Source of the DNA: a virus
Virus record (IMG/VR): IMGVR_UViG_3300048573_000086
Span: 1 to 35,568 of that record
Direction: 5' to 3' (one strand)
DNA length: 35,568 nucleotides
The translations under genes were made by a program, and so were the position numbers. Shown piece after piece: positions 19,097 to 27,747 of the stretch. The notes beneath the pieces are model-generated. The model ran no database searches. It saw nothing but the letters and a program-made list of their open reading frames with translations, and had not been told where the DNA came from. The first letter of the stretch is position 1. Each line of letters begins with the position of its first letter.

Positions 19097-19447
19097 TTAT
19101 TTTTTATTAATCTTATCTAGTATTCTATCAGTAATTGCTTTTAACACTTTTGGTAATGCTTCATCTGTTGTGTATCTTAATGTAGCATGTCCTACTAAAC
19201 CAACTACTGTACAAATTAAAATACTAATATGTAGACTTGTACCATTATCTTTTAAAATAATTTCTGTAAGATGAGCGACAATAATACTAACAAAGACATA
19301 TTTTAAAAAACCGTATTTTTCCCATCTTTTATTATCTAACAACATTCCAATGACTGCTCCTGAATAATACTGATAGTGTGTTTGTATATAAAATGTAATA
19401 TCACACAAGTGTTGATAAAAAGATACTGATATAGGTTGTTTATTCAA
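19097..19447 (-). CDS. Putative holin
   Basis: 116 residues with two or three hydrophobic segments (YYSGAVIGMLL, YVFVSIIVAHLTEIIL, ISILICTVVGLVGHATL) and a strongly charged C-terminal tail (AITDRILDKINKK). Small size, several membrane segments, a charged tail and a position directly next to the endolysin gene are the features of holins, which make pores in the inner membrane to time lysis. It resembles class II or LydA-type holins in layout, but no family signature is certain. It is translated after the endolysin in the same leftward transcript, with 32 bases between them. Confidence 0.6.
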   Translation of the reverse strand: MNKQPISVSFYQHLCDITFYIQTHYQYYSGAVIGMLLDNKRWEKYGFLKYVFVSIIVAHLTEIILKDNGTSLHISILICTVVGLVGHATLRYTTDEALPKVLKAITDRILDKINKK

Positions 19448-19479
19448 TTTATTGTCCTTACTTGAATTTGATATAGTAT

Positions 19480-19902
19480 TTAAACTTCTCTATAACCAAG
19501 TACATTATCTTTCTTTAACCAAAGATAACATACTTTATTTTTTTGGTTTCCACCATATACTAATATATGTGTATCTCGTTGTTTGCCAGCATAAAATCCA
19601 ACATGACCTTGCCATACTGAATTACCACGCTTTAATACAACAATACAACCAAGGTAAAGAACTTTAACTTCTTTACCCCAATTTAACCATGATCTTGCAG
19701 CTGCTGAACCAGTACCTTTAACATTTACTTGTTTACAGCACCAATTAACAAATGAACTACACCATGAAGTTTCATCATCTTTAGCTTTAAGTGTTGTAGC
19801 AGAGTGGTACTCAACAATTTTAGGATTATTAACTAAACCAATAACTTCTGCTACATTACGTTCTTTTAATGCTACTTCATATATAGATTGTTGTGTTGAC
19901 AT
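19480..19902 (-). CDS. Endolysin, CHAP/NlpC-P60-like peptidase
   Basis: 140 residues. DETSWCSSFVNWCC places the candidate catalytic Cys at residue 48, and QGHVGFYAG places the His at residue 100. This Cys/His layout with WC..FVNW and GHVGFY belongs to the TIGR02594-type CHAP-like cysteine peptidases used as phage endolysins. Such enzymes cut amide bonds in peptidoglycan peptides at the end of infection. There is no signal peptide or wall-binding domain, so it needs a pore, and the neighbouring putative holin gene fits. It is distinct from N4 itself, whose gp61 lysin is a muramidase, so the lysis module differs from that of the type phage. A tail-associated wall hydrolase is a less likely alternative. 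Confidence 0.78.
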   Translation of the reverse strand: MSTQQSIYEVALKERNVAEVIGLVNNPKIVEYHSATTLKAKDDETSWCSSFVNWCCKQVNVKGTGSAAARSWLNWGKEVKVLYLGCIVVLKRGNSVWQGHVGFYAGKQRDTHILVYGGNQKNKVCYLWLKKDNVLGYREV

Positions 19903-19911
19903 AATTTACCT

Positions 19912-21924
19912 CTAATTAACTATTGCATTTTGTATATTTGATGCTGTTGACGTTTTATTACCTTTAACAGCTTTAACTCTAAAATTATATGTACCTGTTG
20001 TAAGTCCAGTTACTGTAGTTGATTTAACTGTAGATACGCCATCATTAAATACAATCCAATCATCAGCAGCTGCTAATTTATATTCAATAATATAATTAGT
20101 TACACCAGTGTCATTGTATAATGCCCATAATAAACTTACATTTTCACCACTAACAGTTGGTACATCTAACACAGGTCCAATCATTAAACCTAATGAAACA
20201 TTTGTAGTTGAACCATTACTATTAATAGCTACCACTTCAAATGTAAATTCACAACCTACATCTGTTGGTGTAAGTAAATATGTATATGTTGTTGTACCTG
20301 TAAAATTAACACCATCACGTTTCCATTGTACAACGTAAGAATCTACAGTATGAAACCATGTACCATTATCAGCAGTCAATACTGAACCAGTAAAAGGAGA
20401 TCCAGTAATTTGAGGTCTGCCAGCAGCTGTAGCTGATAAAGCTGGATCTAATGGGAATCTTGCTATTGGGTACACAGGAGCAAGATTCCCAATTAAAATA
20501 TTAATAACAGTATCTTTTGGACTATTACTAACAGAAGCTAATGTTTCTCTGATAGTAATATTATGTTTGTACCCTTCACTAAAATCTATATCAGCATTAA
20601 CTAAAATATTATTACCAGATAGAGAAAATCTACCGCCAGCACCATTAACAAGAGATACTATTGAACCATCTTGAAAATTAAACAATGTGCCAACAACCGT
20701 ACCTATAGAACTATGTTCTCGTACAATATTATTTGTTATATGTACTCGTTTTAATGTAACACTTTGTACACCTAATAAATCACTAAGTATAGGTATTAAA
20801 GGTTTACTTAAATAATAATGTCCTAACTTACTAGGGTGAACTACATCGCCATCAGCGAATAACCCATTAGCACCAGTAGTAATTGTACCTGTTAGTGGGT
20901 GAAAGTTAGCGTGTGTTTTACTAGGATCAGCAAAATCACAAAGATAATCTACACCATAACTTAAACAACCTGTTGCAGGATCTCTTCTTTTTTGATTAAA
21001 ATCATGTATTCGTTGGTTCAAAGTAGTATCATCTGTTCGTCTTATATCAGTTACTGCAATAATTTTTGTATTCGGGTGATCTTCTTTAAATTTTAATATA
21101 GCATCTTTTTCTATATCAAATAACTCTTGGGCAGTTAGTGATGTATCATAAGCAGTATCATTTGTACCAAAGCCTATTAAGATAGCACTATTAGTATTTA
21201 GATTCATAGTCTTGTATATCTGATTGTATTTTAAATTAAAGACATGGATAAAATCTACTTGATCTTCTGTACCTACAGTATTTGCATAACTTGCACCACC
21301 AACAGCGATTTTATGTACTGCTATTTTATCACCAAGAAACAGTCTATCACCTTCAGGACTCACTGGTTCTTTAGAATTAAAATAAGATTCTGATCTTACA
21401 TTTGTATCAACAGCTTCTATAGCTAATCTTGAATAATGAAATTCCTCCATACCATCAAAATTAAGCGTATAAATTTCTGTAGATGTAGGTGTTTTAATTC
21501 CTACACCATAATCAATACTGTCTCCTGCTATATAAACATTAAATAGTGAAGGGTGCATATGTTGTTGGTTTGGAGTACCATTACCAGTACCGCTAATAAT
21601 ATTAGTTGCTGAAGCAGTAGCTTCTTCAGCATCATCTAAATAAGGTAATAAAGCATTTTTTAATGCGGCTGATACTTTTAATACTGTACTTTTTGGTGGA
21701 GGTAACGCACTACTATAAGCTTCAGCAAGATCTGCTGACCTACATAAAGCAACAGTTTTATTACCAACTAATGTACCAATAGCTTCAATAGTTTGCCGTT
21801 GAGTTAATGTAGTAGGATAAACATTATCACCTACTGTACTATTAACTATAGGCGTACTATCATTTACAGATCTCAGAGTATCTGTTTTACATTTAATATA
21901 CCAAAATTCTGTAGCTTCTGTCAT
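19912..21924 (-). CDS. Tail fibre / spike with SGNH esterase domain
   Basis: 670 residues. An SGNH/GDSL hydrolase domain spans about residues 128-380: block I YIAGDSIDYG (nucleophile Ser136), block II AVGGASY (Gly near 209), block III GFGTND (Asn255), and block V DGDVVHPSKLGHYYL (Asp360, His363), so the complete catalytic set is present. This fold removes acyl groups from carbohydrates, so the likely role is deacetylation of host surface polysaccharide during adsorption. After it come an Ig-like beta stretch (about 490-580) and an FN3 domain at the C-terminus (YIIEYKLAAADDW, TVTGLTTGTYNFRVKAVKG). The N-terminal 120 residues probably attach it to the tail. It is the last of three large fibre genes in the leftward transcript. 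Confidence 0.82.
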   Translation of the reverse strand: MTEATEFWYIKCKTDTLRSVNDSTPIVNSTVGDNVYPTTLTQRQTIEAIGTLVGNKTVALCRSADLAEAYSSALPPPKSTVLKVSAALKNALLPYLDDAEEATASATNIISGTGNGTPNQQHMHPSLFNVYIAGDSIDYGVGIKTPTSTEIYTLNFDGMEEFHYSRLAIEAVDTNVRSESYFNSKEPVSPEGDRLFLGDKIAVHKIAVGGASYANTVGTEDQVDFIHVFNLKYNQIYKTMNLNTNSAILIGFGTNDTAYDTSLTAQELFDIEKDAILKFKEDHPNTKIIAVTDIRRTDDTTLNQRIHDFNQKRRDPATGCLSYGVDYLCDFADPSKTHANFHPLTGTITTGANGLFADGDVVHPSKLGHYYLSKPLIPILSDLLGVQSVTLKRVHITNNIVREHSSIGTVVGTLFNFQDGSIVSLVNGAGGRFSLSGNNILVNADIDFSEGYKHNITIRETLASVSNSPKDTVINILIGNLAPVYPIARFPLDPALSATAAGRPQITGSPFTGSVLTADNGTWFHTVDSYVVQWKRDGVNFTGTTTYTYLLTPTDVGCEFTFEVVAINSNGSTTNVSLGLMIGPVLDVPTVSGENVSLLWALYNDTGVTNYIIEYKLAAADDWIVFNDGVSTVKSTTVTGLTTGTYNFRVKAVKGNKTSTASNIQNAIVN

Positions 21925-24123
21925 TTAATAAATATTCCCATGTCTAGCGTTATATTCTGCTACTACTAATGCCATTTGTGAATTAGATAATCTAGTGTTA
22001 AATAATGCTACAGCTTTTAATACTGTATTGTTTACAAACCGACCTGTTGCTGCACCAGTACCACTACCTTGACCCATCATGTGTAATTTTTGAGCAGCAT
22101 TAGTTGTTGTACTATTATAATTTAATGTAGAGTTAGCTTGTGTTGTTGAATCACTCCAGAAAGCACAAGTATTCGTTCCACCATTAACATTACAACCAAA
22201 ACCTATGTAAGTAGGAGTATTTAATACAGCCGTTGCTGCTGTTGTTGGAGAAGTAACATTAGTTGTTCCCCCTCGTTGACCCATTCTTAATACTTCTGAG
22301 CTACTTACATAACCGTCTATACCAACTTCATTAGAACCATTTTTTGTAGTAAATAATATTTGAGAACTTGCACCATCTTTAATAGCTTCAAAAAATGCTA
22401 CAATAGTAAATGCTGATCCACCAGAACTTTTATGAATATTGTTTAAAAATGTTGTATTAGCACCAACAAGCGTTAAATGATCACCACCATCAAAAGTTAT
22501 TTTACCACTTGCTGTACCAGCAATTCCACTAAATACAGGGAATGTTGTAGCAAGAGATCCATCACCAAATTGCATATTATAAGCAGTTTGTCCTGAACCA
22601 TCAGCAGGAGATGTTACTAAATTCTTTAATACAGTACCTGTTCCATTATAAGAAGCCAATACTGTTAAATCTATATCCATCACACAAGATTCTAACCCTG
22701 ATACAGTTTGTAAGTTTCTTGCAGTAACTGGAGTTTCTGCTACAGTTGGTGTAGCTTCTGCACTCTCACCTTGAGAATTAACAGATGTAACATTTACTTC
22801 ATAAGAAACATTATTCGTAAGACTTGTAATTAATGTTTGTAATGTTCCTGATCCAGCAGGAATATTAGCAAATAATGTGTAAGCATTGCCTGAACCAGCA
22901 ATTCTATAATAAACTTTATGTGTTGTAATTGGATAACCATTAACATTAGGTGCTGTCCATAAAACAAGTAAACTATTTGAACCAGAAACTACTTGTAAAT
23001 CATCAATAGCATCTGGAGGTCCTGGATTAGCAGTAGGTGTAGTTTCTGCAATATTAGACCATAAACCTACACCAATAACATTTGTTGCTTTAACTCTAAA
23101 GTTGTACAACAAATCATTAGTTAATCCTGTAATTGTTATACCAGCTGTTGATGATACACTATCTGTAAAATCTAACCATGTACCACTAGAATTTAATTTA
23201 TACTGATACGAGTAATCAGTAATAGCTTTATTATGTGCATTAGGAGCAGTAAAAGATATAATAGCACTATTATTAGCAGTAGTTGCTGTAATTACTGGAG
23301 CATCTGGAATATCTAATCTTGTACTTTGTAAGTAAGCTAATTGATTGGTAATGTACGCTAATTCAAGTGAATCTTGAATAATCATTTCAGACAATACACC
23401 ATCAAATTTTGAACCAGAAGCTCCCTCAATCCCATCTGCCCCTAATATAACTTGTTTAAGTGGGAATGTAGCAGTAGAGGTATAAGGTGCTGATACCGTA
23501 CTTGTATCAACAACATTACCGTTAACATATATTTTTGCTATATCATTTTCTCTATCAATTAAAAATCCTAATGTGTACCATGTATCAGCAGCAAGGGCAT
23601 TTGTTGCAAGTTTAATAACTGTTATTGCTCCAGTATCTGCTCCATTAGGACTCATAGATATTTGTGGTTTTAATCCATTAAGAGAAAATTTACCTCTAGC
23701 ACCACGAATCTCAAAAGTATTTAATGAAAGTAATGTACCATTACCACTTGTAAAAATATTACAAGCAAAAAATAATCCAGTTTTATTTTCTGTAAATCCA
23801 GGTAAAGGATATAATTCCATAAACCTATCTGCTATATCCGTAGTATTACCAAAATTAATACCATCAGATAATTTAAATGGTTGGTAATCTTTTACAGGTT
23901 GTTCAAAAAATCTATAACCACTAACTAAATTAGGAGCATAAGATAAACTGTCAAAAGCAAAATCATCATACACATTTGAACCAGAATTAAAATCAAACCA
24001 ATAAGTAAAATCATTAGCTAAGAAAGGTGCTTTTGTATAAACTTGGTTCACACCTTTATATATTTTATCCACCTGATTACTACCAACATAATATTTTGCA
24101 ATATTATTTATACCTAATTTCAT
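21925..24123 (-). CDS. Tail fibre with LamG and fibronectin type III domains
   Basis: 732 residues. Residues 1-32 (YYVGSNQVDKIYKG) match the N-terminus of the next fibre upstream and are probably a tail-attachment motif. A concanavalin/LamG-type beta sandwich follows (about 40-265; WYTLGFLIDRENDIAKIYVN is the typical strand pair). Two FN3 domains come next (PDAPVITATTANNSAIISF with TITGLTNDLLYNFRVKA; then PPDAIDDLQVV with SYEVNVTSVNSQGES). A second LamG-like domain (about 500-732) completes the protein. LamG and FN3 modules bind glycans or serve as spacers. Its coding region ends one base before the start of the SGNH fibre gene, so the two are probably made together. It is most likely a receptor-binding fibre. 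Confidence 0.78.
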   Translation of the reverse strand: MKLGINNIAKYYVGSNQVDKIYKGVNQVYTKAPFLANDFTYWFDFNSGSNVYDDFAFDSLSYAPNLVSGYRFFEQPVKDYQPFKLSDGINFGNTTDIADRFMELYPLPGFTENKTGLFFACNIFTSGNGTLLSLNTFEIRGARGKFSLNGLKPQISMSPNGADTGAITVIKLATNALAADTWYTLGFLIDRENDIAKIYVNGNVVDTSTVSAPYTSTATFPLKQVILGADGIEGASGSKFDGVLSEMIIQDSLELAYITNQLAYLQSTRLDIPDAPVITATTANNSAIISFTAPNAHNKAITDYSYQYKLNSSGTWLDFTDSVSSTAGITITGLTNDLLYNFRVKATNVIGVGLWSNIAETTPTANPGPPDAIDDLQVVSGSNSLLVLWTAPNVNGYPITTHKVYYRIAGSGNAYTLFANIPAGSGTLQTLITSLTNNVSYEVNVTSVNSQGESAEATPTVAETPVTARNLQTVSGLESCVMDIDLTVLASYNGTGTVLKNLVTSPADGSGQTAYNMQFGDGSLATTFPVFSGIAGTASGKITFDGGDHLTLVGANTTFLNNIHKSSGGSAFTIVAFFEAIKDGASSQILFTTKNGSNEVGIDGYVSSSEVLRMGQRGGTTNVTSPTTAATAVLNTPTYIGFGCNVNGGTNTCAFWSDSTTQANSTLNYNSTTTNAAQKLHMMGQGSGTGAATGRFVNNTVLKAVALFNTRLSNSQMALVVAEYNARHGNIY

Positions 24124-24150
24124 AATCTTTATTACCTACTGTACTTTATT

Positions 24151-26103
24151 TTAATAACTTGAAATAGTATATTTATCTGCATACCAATTCATCATATTCT
24201 CAATTTCAGTTTCTGTTAATGCCGTTGTATTACTAGAACCCATAGATAAAGAATATAAATCCATATCAACAGGAACATGACCTTGTGCTGAATTAAAGAA
24301 TGTCCAAGGAGATCCATCTGCATCAGTGTTTGTAGATGCTCTTGTTAAGCCTTTAGCTCTATTTAATGTAACGGAGTTAATAGGACCTCTATTAACTTTA
24401 ATAAAAGCAATAGAGTTTGACCCTACAGGCGGGTTATAATCAATAGCTACAAAAACAATATGTTTCCTATCATAAGGAATCTCTGCTAATGTTGATGAAC
24501 TACCATTAGGAGATCCTGCTTCAAGCGAAGCAATAATACGAGATTTACCATCATCGTGGTGAAAATATACTGATCCAGTGGGTTGTGATGTAAACTTAAT
24601 ACCCTTAAAACTTACACTATTAGTCGCTACTCCTACACTATCAATAGCATCTTGTAATGTATTATGTAATCGACAAGTTGTAGCATGACCAGGTTTACGA
24701 GTAATATAGTATAAACCTTCATTTGTTAATTCAGCTGGTAGTGTTGTACCAGGTGGACTCCATAACCTTAATCTATCTAAATCTACTGCACCTAAACGAG
24801 TTACTTCACCTTGAGTAGAACCACTAATATAGAAATCTGAACCAAGTAAAATACCATTAGGAGATGGTAAGAAAGTATTATTATCTTTAACAGTTAAAGT
24901 GTTACCTCCTCCATCTGGCTCAATCCATTCAATGTAATCATTAAATACTTGTGTTTGTCCTACAAGTGTAGGAGCATACAACATATAACTACCACTACCT
25001 ATAGCACTAGGTATTATAATGTGTAAGTTTGCTTGGGCATCTGTTAATGTATTATGTAATGTAAAAGTATAAGAGGATATTTTTCTTATAAAATAATCTG
25101 TTGTTGTATCAAAAATTGTCGGTAACACAGAACTATTAATTAATTTAAATCTTACTTTATCTCCAGTAGTAAATTTATGTACACCTTTTTCTTCACTATT
25201 TCTTTCAGATAAAGTAATTACTCCTGTTGATGTACTAAAGTCAGAAAAATTTACTTTATGTTTTTTAACATTTCTAGTTTTAATCTTTCTTGTTTTACAA
25301 ACAAACATTAACCAAACATATCTTTTCAATCCACACTCTAGTCTACCAGCTGCTTTATTTGTATTCATCTGTAAAGTTTTACCATAAATATTATACCAAC
25401 CAGAAAGATCATTTTTACATAATCCTCCACCAGTGTATAAATATTTATCCCCATCACCATCTGTTTTACGAATCATATATGCGTGTCTATTTACTGTACT
25501 TGGTGTTACCATATTATAACCATTTTTCACATCTACAAGGTGTGACAATGTTTGCTCATGTGTAACTGTATGTGTACCTGATCCAGAAGTTGTAATGTCA
25601 ATAGAATTAAGTGTTTGAAAATAATGTTGTGCAGGAAATATATTTTCACCAGTAATTACAGTTTCTAACAAAGATGCGTCAGCATCAGTAGCTTTAGGAT
25701 AAACTTTATAAACACCTGTAGTTGTAGGTGATAAAAAATATTCTGTATTAGTCTGTAATGGTGCTGGTAATGTACCTGTTGTTGTAAATGTTACAGGTAT
25801 TGCTCCTTGAACCAAACCTTTAGGATAACCCGTAGGTAATCCTGGTGCTGCAAATTGTGGGTCAGTTACTGGAGTAATTTCATTTGTAGCTGTATTTACA
25901 GTAAACGTACTAGAATAATTATAAACCGTATTAGCTGCATTATCAGCATGATATGTAGCAAATGTTTGAGAAACATCTACAGGATTTACCATAGAAGGCG
26001 GTGTTACTAATGTTGTGTATGCAATCTCAGCACCTAAATAAATTTTATCTATCTGTGTGTTACCTACATAACAAGCTGAAATAGCACCATTACCTATTTT
26101 CAT
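24151..26103 (-). CDS. Tail fibre with internal beta repeats and LamG-like C-terminus
   Basis: 650 residues. It starts with the same motif as the 732-residue fibre (YVGNTQIDKIYLG). Three repeats of one beta module are visible: near residues 110-160 (LPAPLQTNTEYFLSPTTTG), 320-375 (LPTIFDTTTDYFIRKISSY then LHNTLTDA) and 455-510 (LPAELTNEGLYYITRKPG then LHNTLQDA). This type of repeat is common in fibres of marine podoviruses and similar phages. The C-terminal 150 residues resemble a LamG fold ending in the helix LTETEIENMMNWYADKY, typical of such domains. No enzyme motif was found. It probably binds the host surface or forms part of the appendages with the two downstream fibre proteins. Confidence 0.7.
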   Translation of the reverse strand: MKIGNGAISACYVGNTQIDKIYLGAEIAYTTLVTPPSMVNPVDVSQTFATYHADNAANTVYNYSSTFTVNTATNEITPVTDPQFAAPGLPTGYPKGLVQGAIPVTFTTTGTLPAPLQTNTEYFLSPTTTGVYKVYPKATDADASLLETVITGENIFPAQHYFQTLNSIDITTSGSGTHTVTHEQTLSHLVDVKNGYNMVTPSTVNRHAYMIRKTDGDGDKYLYTGGGLCKNDLSGWYNIYGKTLQMNTNKAAGRLECGLKRYVWLMFVCKTRKIKTRNVKKHKVNFSDFSTSTGVITLSERNSEEKGVHKFTTGDKVRFKLINSSVLPTIFDTTTDYFIRKISSYTFTLHNTLTDAQANLHIIIPSAIGSGSYMLYAPTLVGQTQVFNDYIEWIEPDGGGNTLTVKDNNTFLPSPNGILLGSDFYISGSTQGEVTRLGAVDLDRLRLWSPPGTTLPAELTNEGLYYITRKPGHATTCRLHNTLQDAIDSVGVATNSVSFKGIKFTSQPTGSVYFHHDDGKSRIIASLEAGSPNGSSSTLAEIPYDRKHIVFVAIDYNPPVGSNSIAFIKVNRGPINSVTLNRAKGLTRASTNTDADGSPWTFFNSAQGHVPVDMDLYSLSMGSSNTTALTETEIENMMNWYADKYTISSY

Positions 26104-26104
26104 A

Positions 26105-26566
26105 TTAACCCACTATAATATAAAATGTTGTAGGATTTTTTGTTACAATAGCGTCATATTCTGCTTGGGTCAAAGAAACGATATTAGTAATAGCATCAGC
26201 TCCAGTAATACCAGTAATATCTGACGTAGGTGTAATACCTAACTTTGTATTTAATGCAGTAGTGTATGAAGCAGTAGTTGCTTGTAATACACTCGAATAT
26301 GCTTGAACATTCGTACCAATAGCTAAACCTAAATTTGTTCTTGCTGTAGAAGCACTAGCTAAATCAGATAGATTACTTGCTTTTTGACAACTAACATCAA
26401 TAACACTATCAATAGTATCAACAACACTATCAAAAGCATTTTGTACAGGAACTCGTACATCAGCAGGAGATACTGCTCCACTTGTATTATCATTAATATT
26501 ATTTGTTGCTAATGTCTTAAATGTTCCAATATCACTTTTAAGTGTAGCAATTACTTTAACTGTCAT
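26105..26566 (-). CDS. Short tail-fibre-type protein
   Basis: 153 residues. KASNLSDLASASTARTNLGL is a phage tail-fibre element (a variant of the common NLSDLxSxxTARxNLGL repeat), and the C-terminus SLTQAEYDAIVTKNPTTFYI is the module found at the end of many fibre or collar proteins. The N-terminal part is Ala/Thr/Asp-rich. It is probably a trimeric connector or short fibre. It heads the fibre cluster and ends one base before the 650-residue fibre gene, which suggests that its product is the tail-proximal part to which the larger fibres attach. That assembly order is an inference from gene order. Confidence 0.6.
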   Translation of the reverse strand: MTVKVIATLKSDIGTFKTLATNNINDNTSGAVSPADVRVPVQNAFDSVVDTIDSVIDVSCQKASNLSDLASASTARTNLGLAIGTNVQAYSSVLQATTASYTTALNTKLGITPTSDITGITGADAITNIVSLTQAEYDAIVTKNPTTFYIIVG

Positions 26567-26764
26567 TTATGCGAATCCTCCGCTGAATCCATTACTAAAA
26601 CTAATATTACCTTCTTCAGGTGGTGGGCTATTAACGAGAACTTCAAAACCTATAGAAAATCCATCACTAAAAGAATAATATAAAGGAGAGGTACTTTCTA
26701 TAATAGTACCAAACACATTATTTAAAGGAAGTCTTAATACAGGTTGTAAAACTAATTTAAACAT
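26567..26764 (-). CDS. Very small protein in fibre operon, unknown
   Basis: 65 residues, with aromatic and Gly-rich repeats of the form FSDGFSIGF and FSNGFSGGF separated by a Pro-rich bend (NSPPPEEG). No recognised domain. It is tightly packed between two virion genes (0 and 12 bases) and in frame with them for expression, so it is probably a real gene and a minor virion component or connector. The two FSxGFSxGF copies suggest a beta-turn repeat. Confidence 0.4.
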   Translation of the reverse strand: MFKLVLQPVLRLPLNNVFGTIIESTSPLYYSFSDGFSIGFEVLVNSPPPEEGNISFSNGFSGGFA

Positions 26765-26776
26765 ACTATCTCTATA

Positions 26777-27046
26777 TTAATAACGTAATACTGCATAAGC
26801 ATTACCACCAGTAACTTGTAAATCACCACGAATTAATTTTGATCCAGCAACCCATAACTGTCCAGCAGGAATTTCAGCTGAAATAACACCAAACACTGTA
26901 TCATTTATATCATTAGGTTTCATTTTTAATAAAACTGTAACAGCATTATTTGGATCTGCTCGTATGTACAATTCATAATCGTCTACTAGAGTATCTTGAG
27001 CTACTCCATTTACTAATGATAAACTTTTTGTACGTTCCCAACTCAT
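26777..27046 (-). CDS. Small beta-rich virion protein, unknown
   Basis: 89 residues with alternating hydrophobic pattern (ELYIRADPNNAVTVLLKMKP, IPAGQLWVAGSKLIRGDLQV), typical of a single beta-sandwich domain. Similar short proteins occur next to collar and fibre genes in podoviruses and are often annotated as hypothetical. It overlaps the preceding gene by one base (stop/start overlap), so translation is coupled. No function can be assigned beyond a likely tail or collar component. Confidence 0.45.
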   Translation of the reverse strand: MSWERTKSLSLVNGVAQDTLVDDYELYIRADPNNAVTVLLKMKPNDINDTVFGVISAEIPAGQLWVAGSKLIRGDLQVTGGNAYAVLRY

Positions 27047-27747
27047 TATACAAATCCTTTTTGTTCTAAATGATAATTACTATCTTGAAAGTCTGGTGTT
27101 AAATTACTACGAATAATCTTATTACCTAATTCAGTGTATTGTACTAAATTGTTTTGTGCTTCTGCACTATTCTTACCCAAGTCTAAATAATATTTACTAG
27201 CTATTAAATATTTTAACATCTCATACATAATAGGAGGTAGTGATATAATATCTGTATTTATTGAACCAAGAGATAAAGGAATATGATCAGCTAAATAAAC
27301 TACAGAGAAATAATCTCCAATATTTAAATGACTAAACTGAACACAGTCAAATGAAATAGTATGAACAGATGAACAATTTAATCTATCATTGATTAATAAG
27401 TCACACCCATACTGATCAAATATATTAACTATCTTTATTATATAAGGATAAAATGGAGCATGAACAGTATCTTGTATGTATTTATTTGTAACAACTGTTG
27501 GATCACTTAAAGCATATTCTTTGCGTAAATAATATTCGGTATAAGGAGGGAATAACTTTAGCAACACAGACTTCTTTAACAAATAATATTCTGAATATAA
27601 GTTTGTTAATGCTTCGTTTGTATAAACAATTAATTGATCAATAAAATTTGTTTTAAATCCAGTAGTTTGATTAAGATCTACAGCAGCTGTATTCTTTAAT
27701 CGTGTAAGAGCTAATTGTTTTAAGAAGTCTTTAGCTAACATTATCAA
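27046..27747 (-). CDS. Putative head-to-tail adaptor / tail protein
   Basis: 233 residues. The helical N-terminus (LAKDFLKQLALTRLKNTAAV, FIDQLIVYTNEALTNLYSEY) is followed by a beta domain and a C-terminal helix pair (LPPIMYEMLKYLIASKYYLD, ENNLVQYTEL-type). The pattern of an N-terminal helical bundle, a central beta insert and a final LPxxLxxxLxxYxA-like helix resembles gp11-type tail adaptors of podoviruses. It lies directly downstream of the large terminase and overlaps it by four bases (ATGA type), near the place of N4 gp67. The adaptor role is an inference from this layout and is moderate; a collar protein is equally possible. Confidence 0.45.
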   Translation of the reverse strand: MIMLAKDFLKQLALTRLKNTAAVDLNQTTGFKTNFIDQLIVYTNEALTNLYSEYYLLKKSVLLKLFPPYTEYYLRKEYALSDPTVVTNKYIQDTVHAPFYPYIIKIVNIFDQYGCDLLINDRLNCSSVHTISFDCVQFSHLNIGDYFSVVYLADHIPLSLGSINTDIISLPPIMYEMLKYLIASKYYLDLGKNSAEAQNNLVQYTELGNKIIRSNLTPDFQDSNYHLEQKGFV

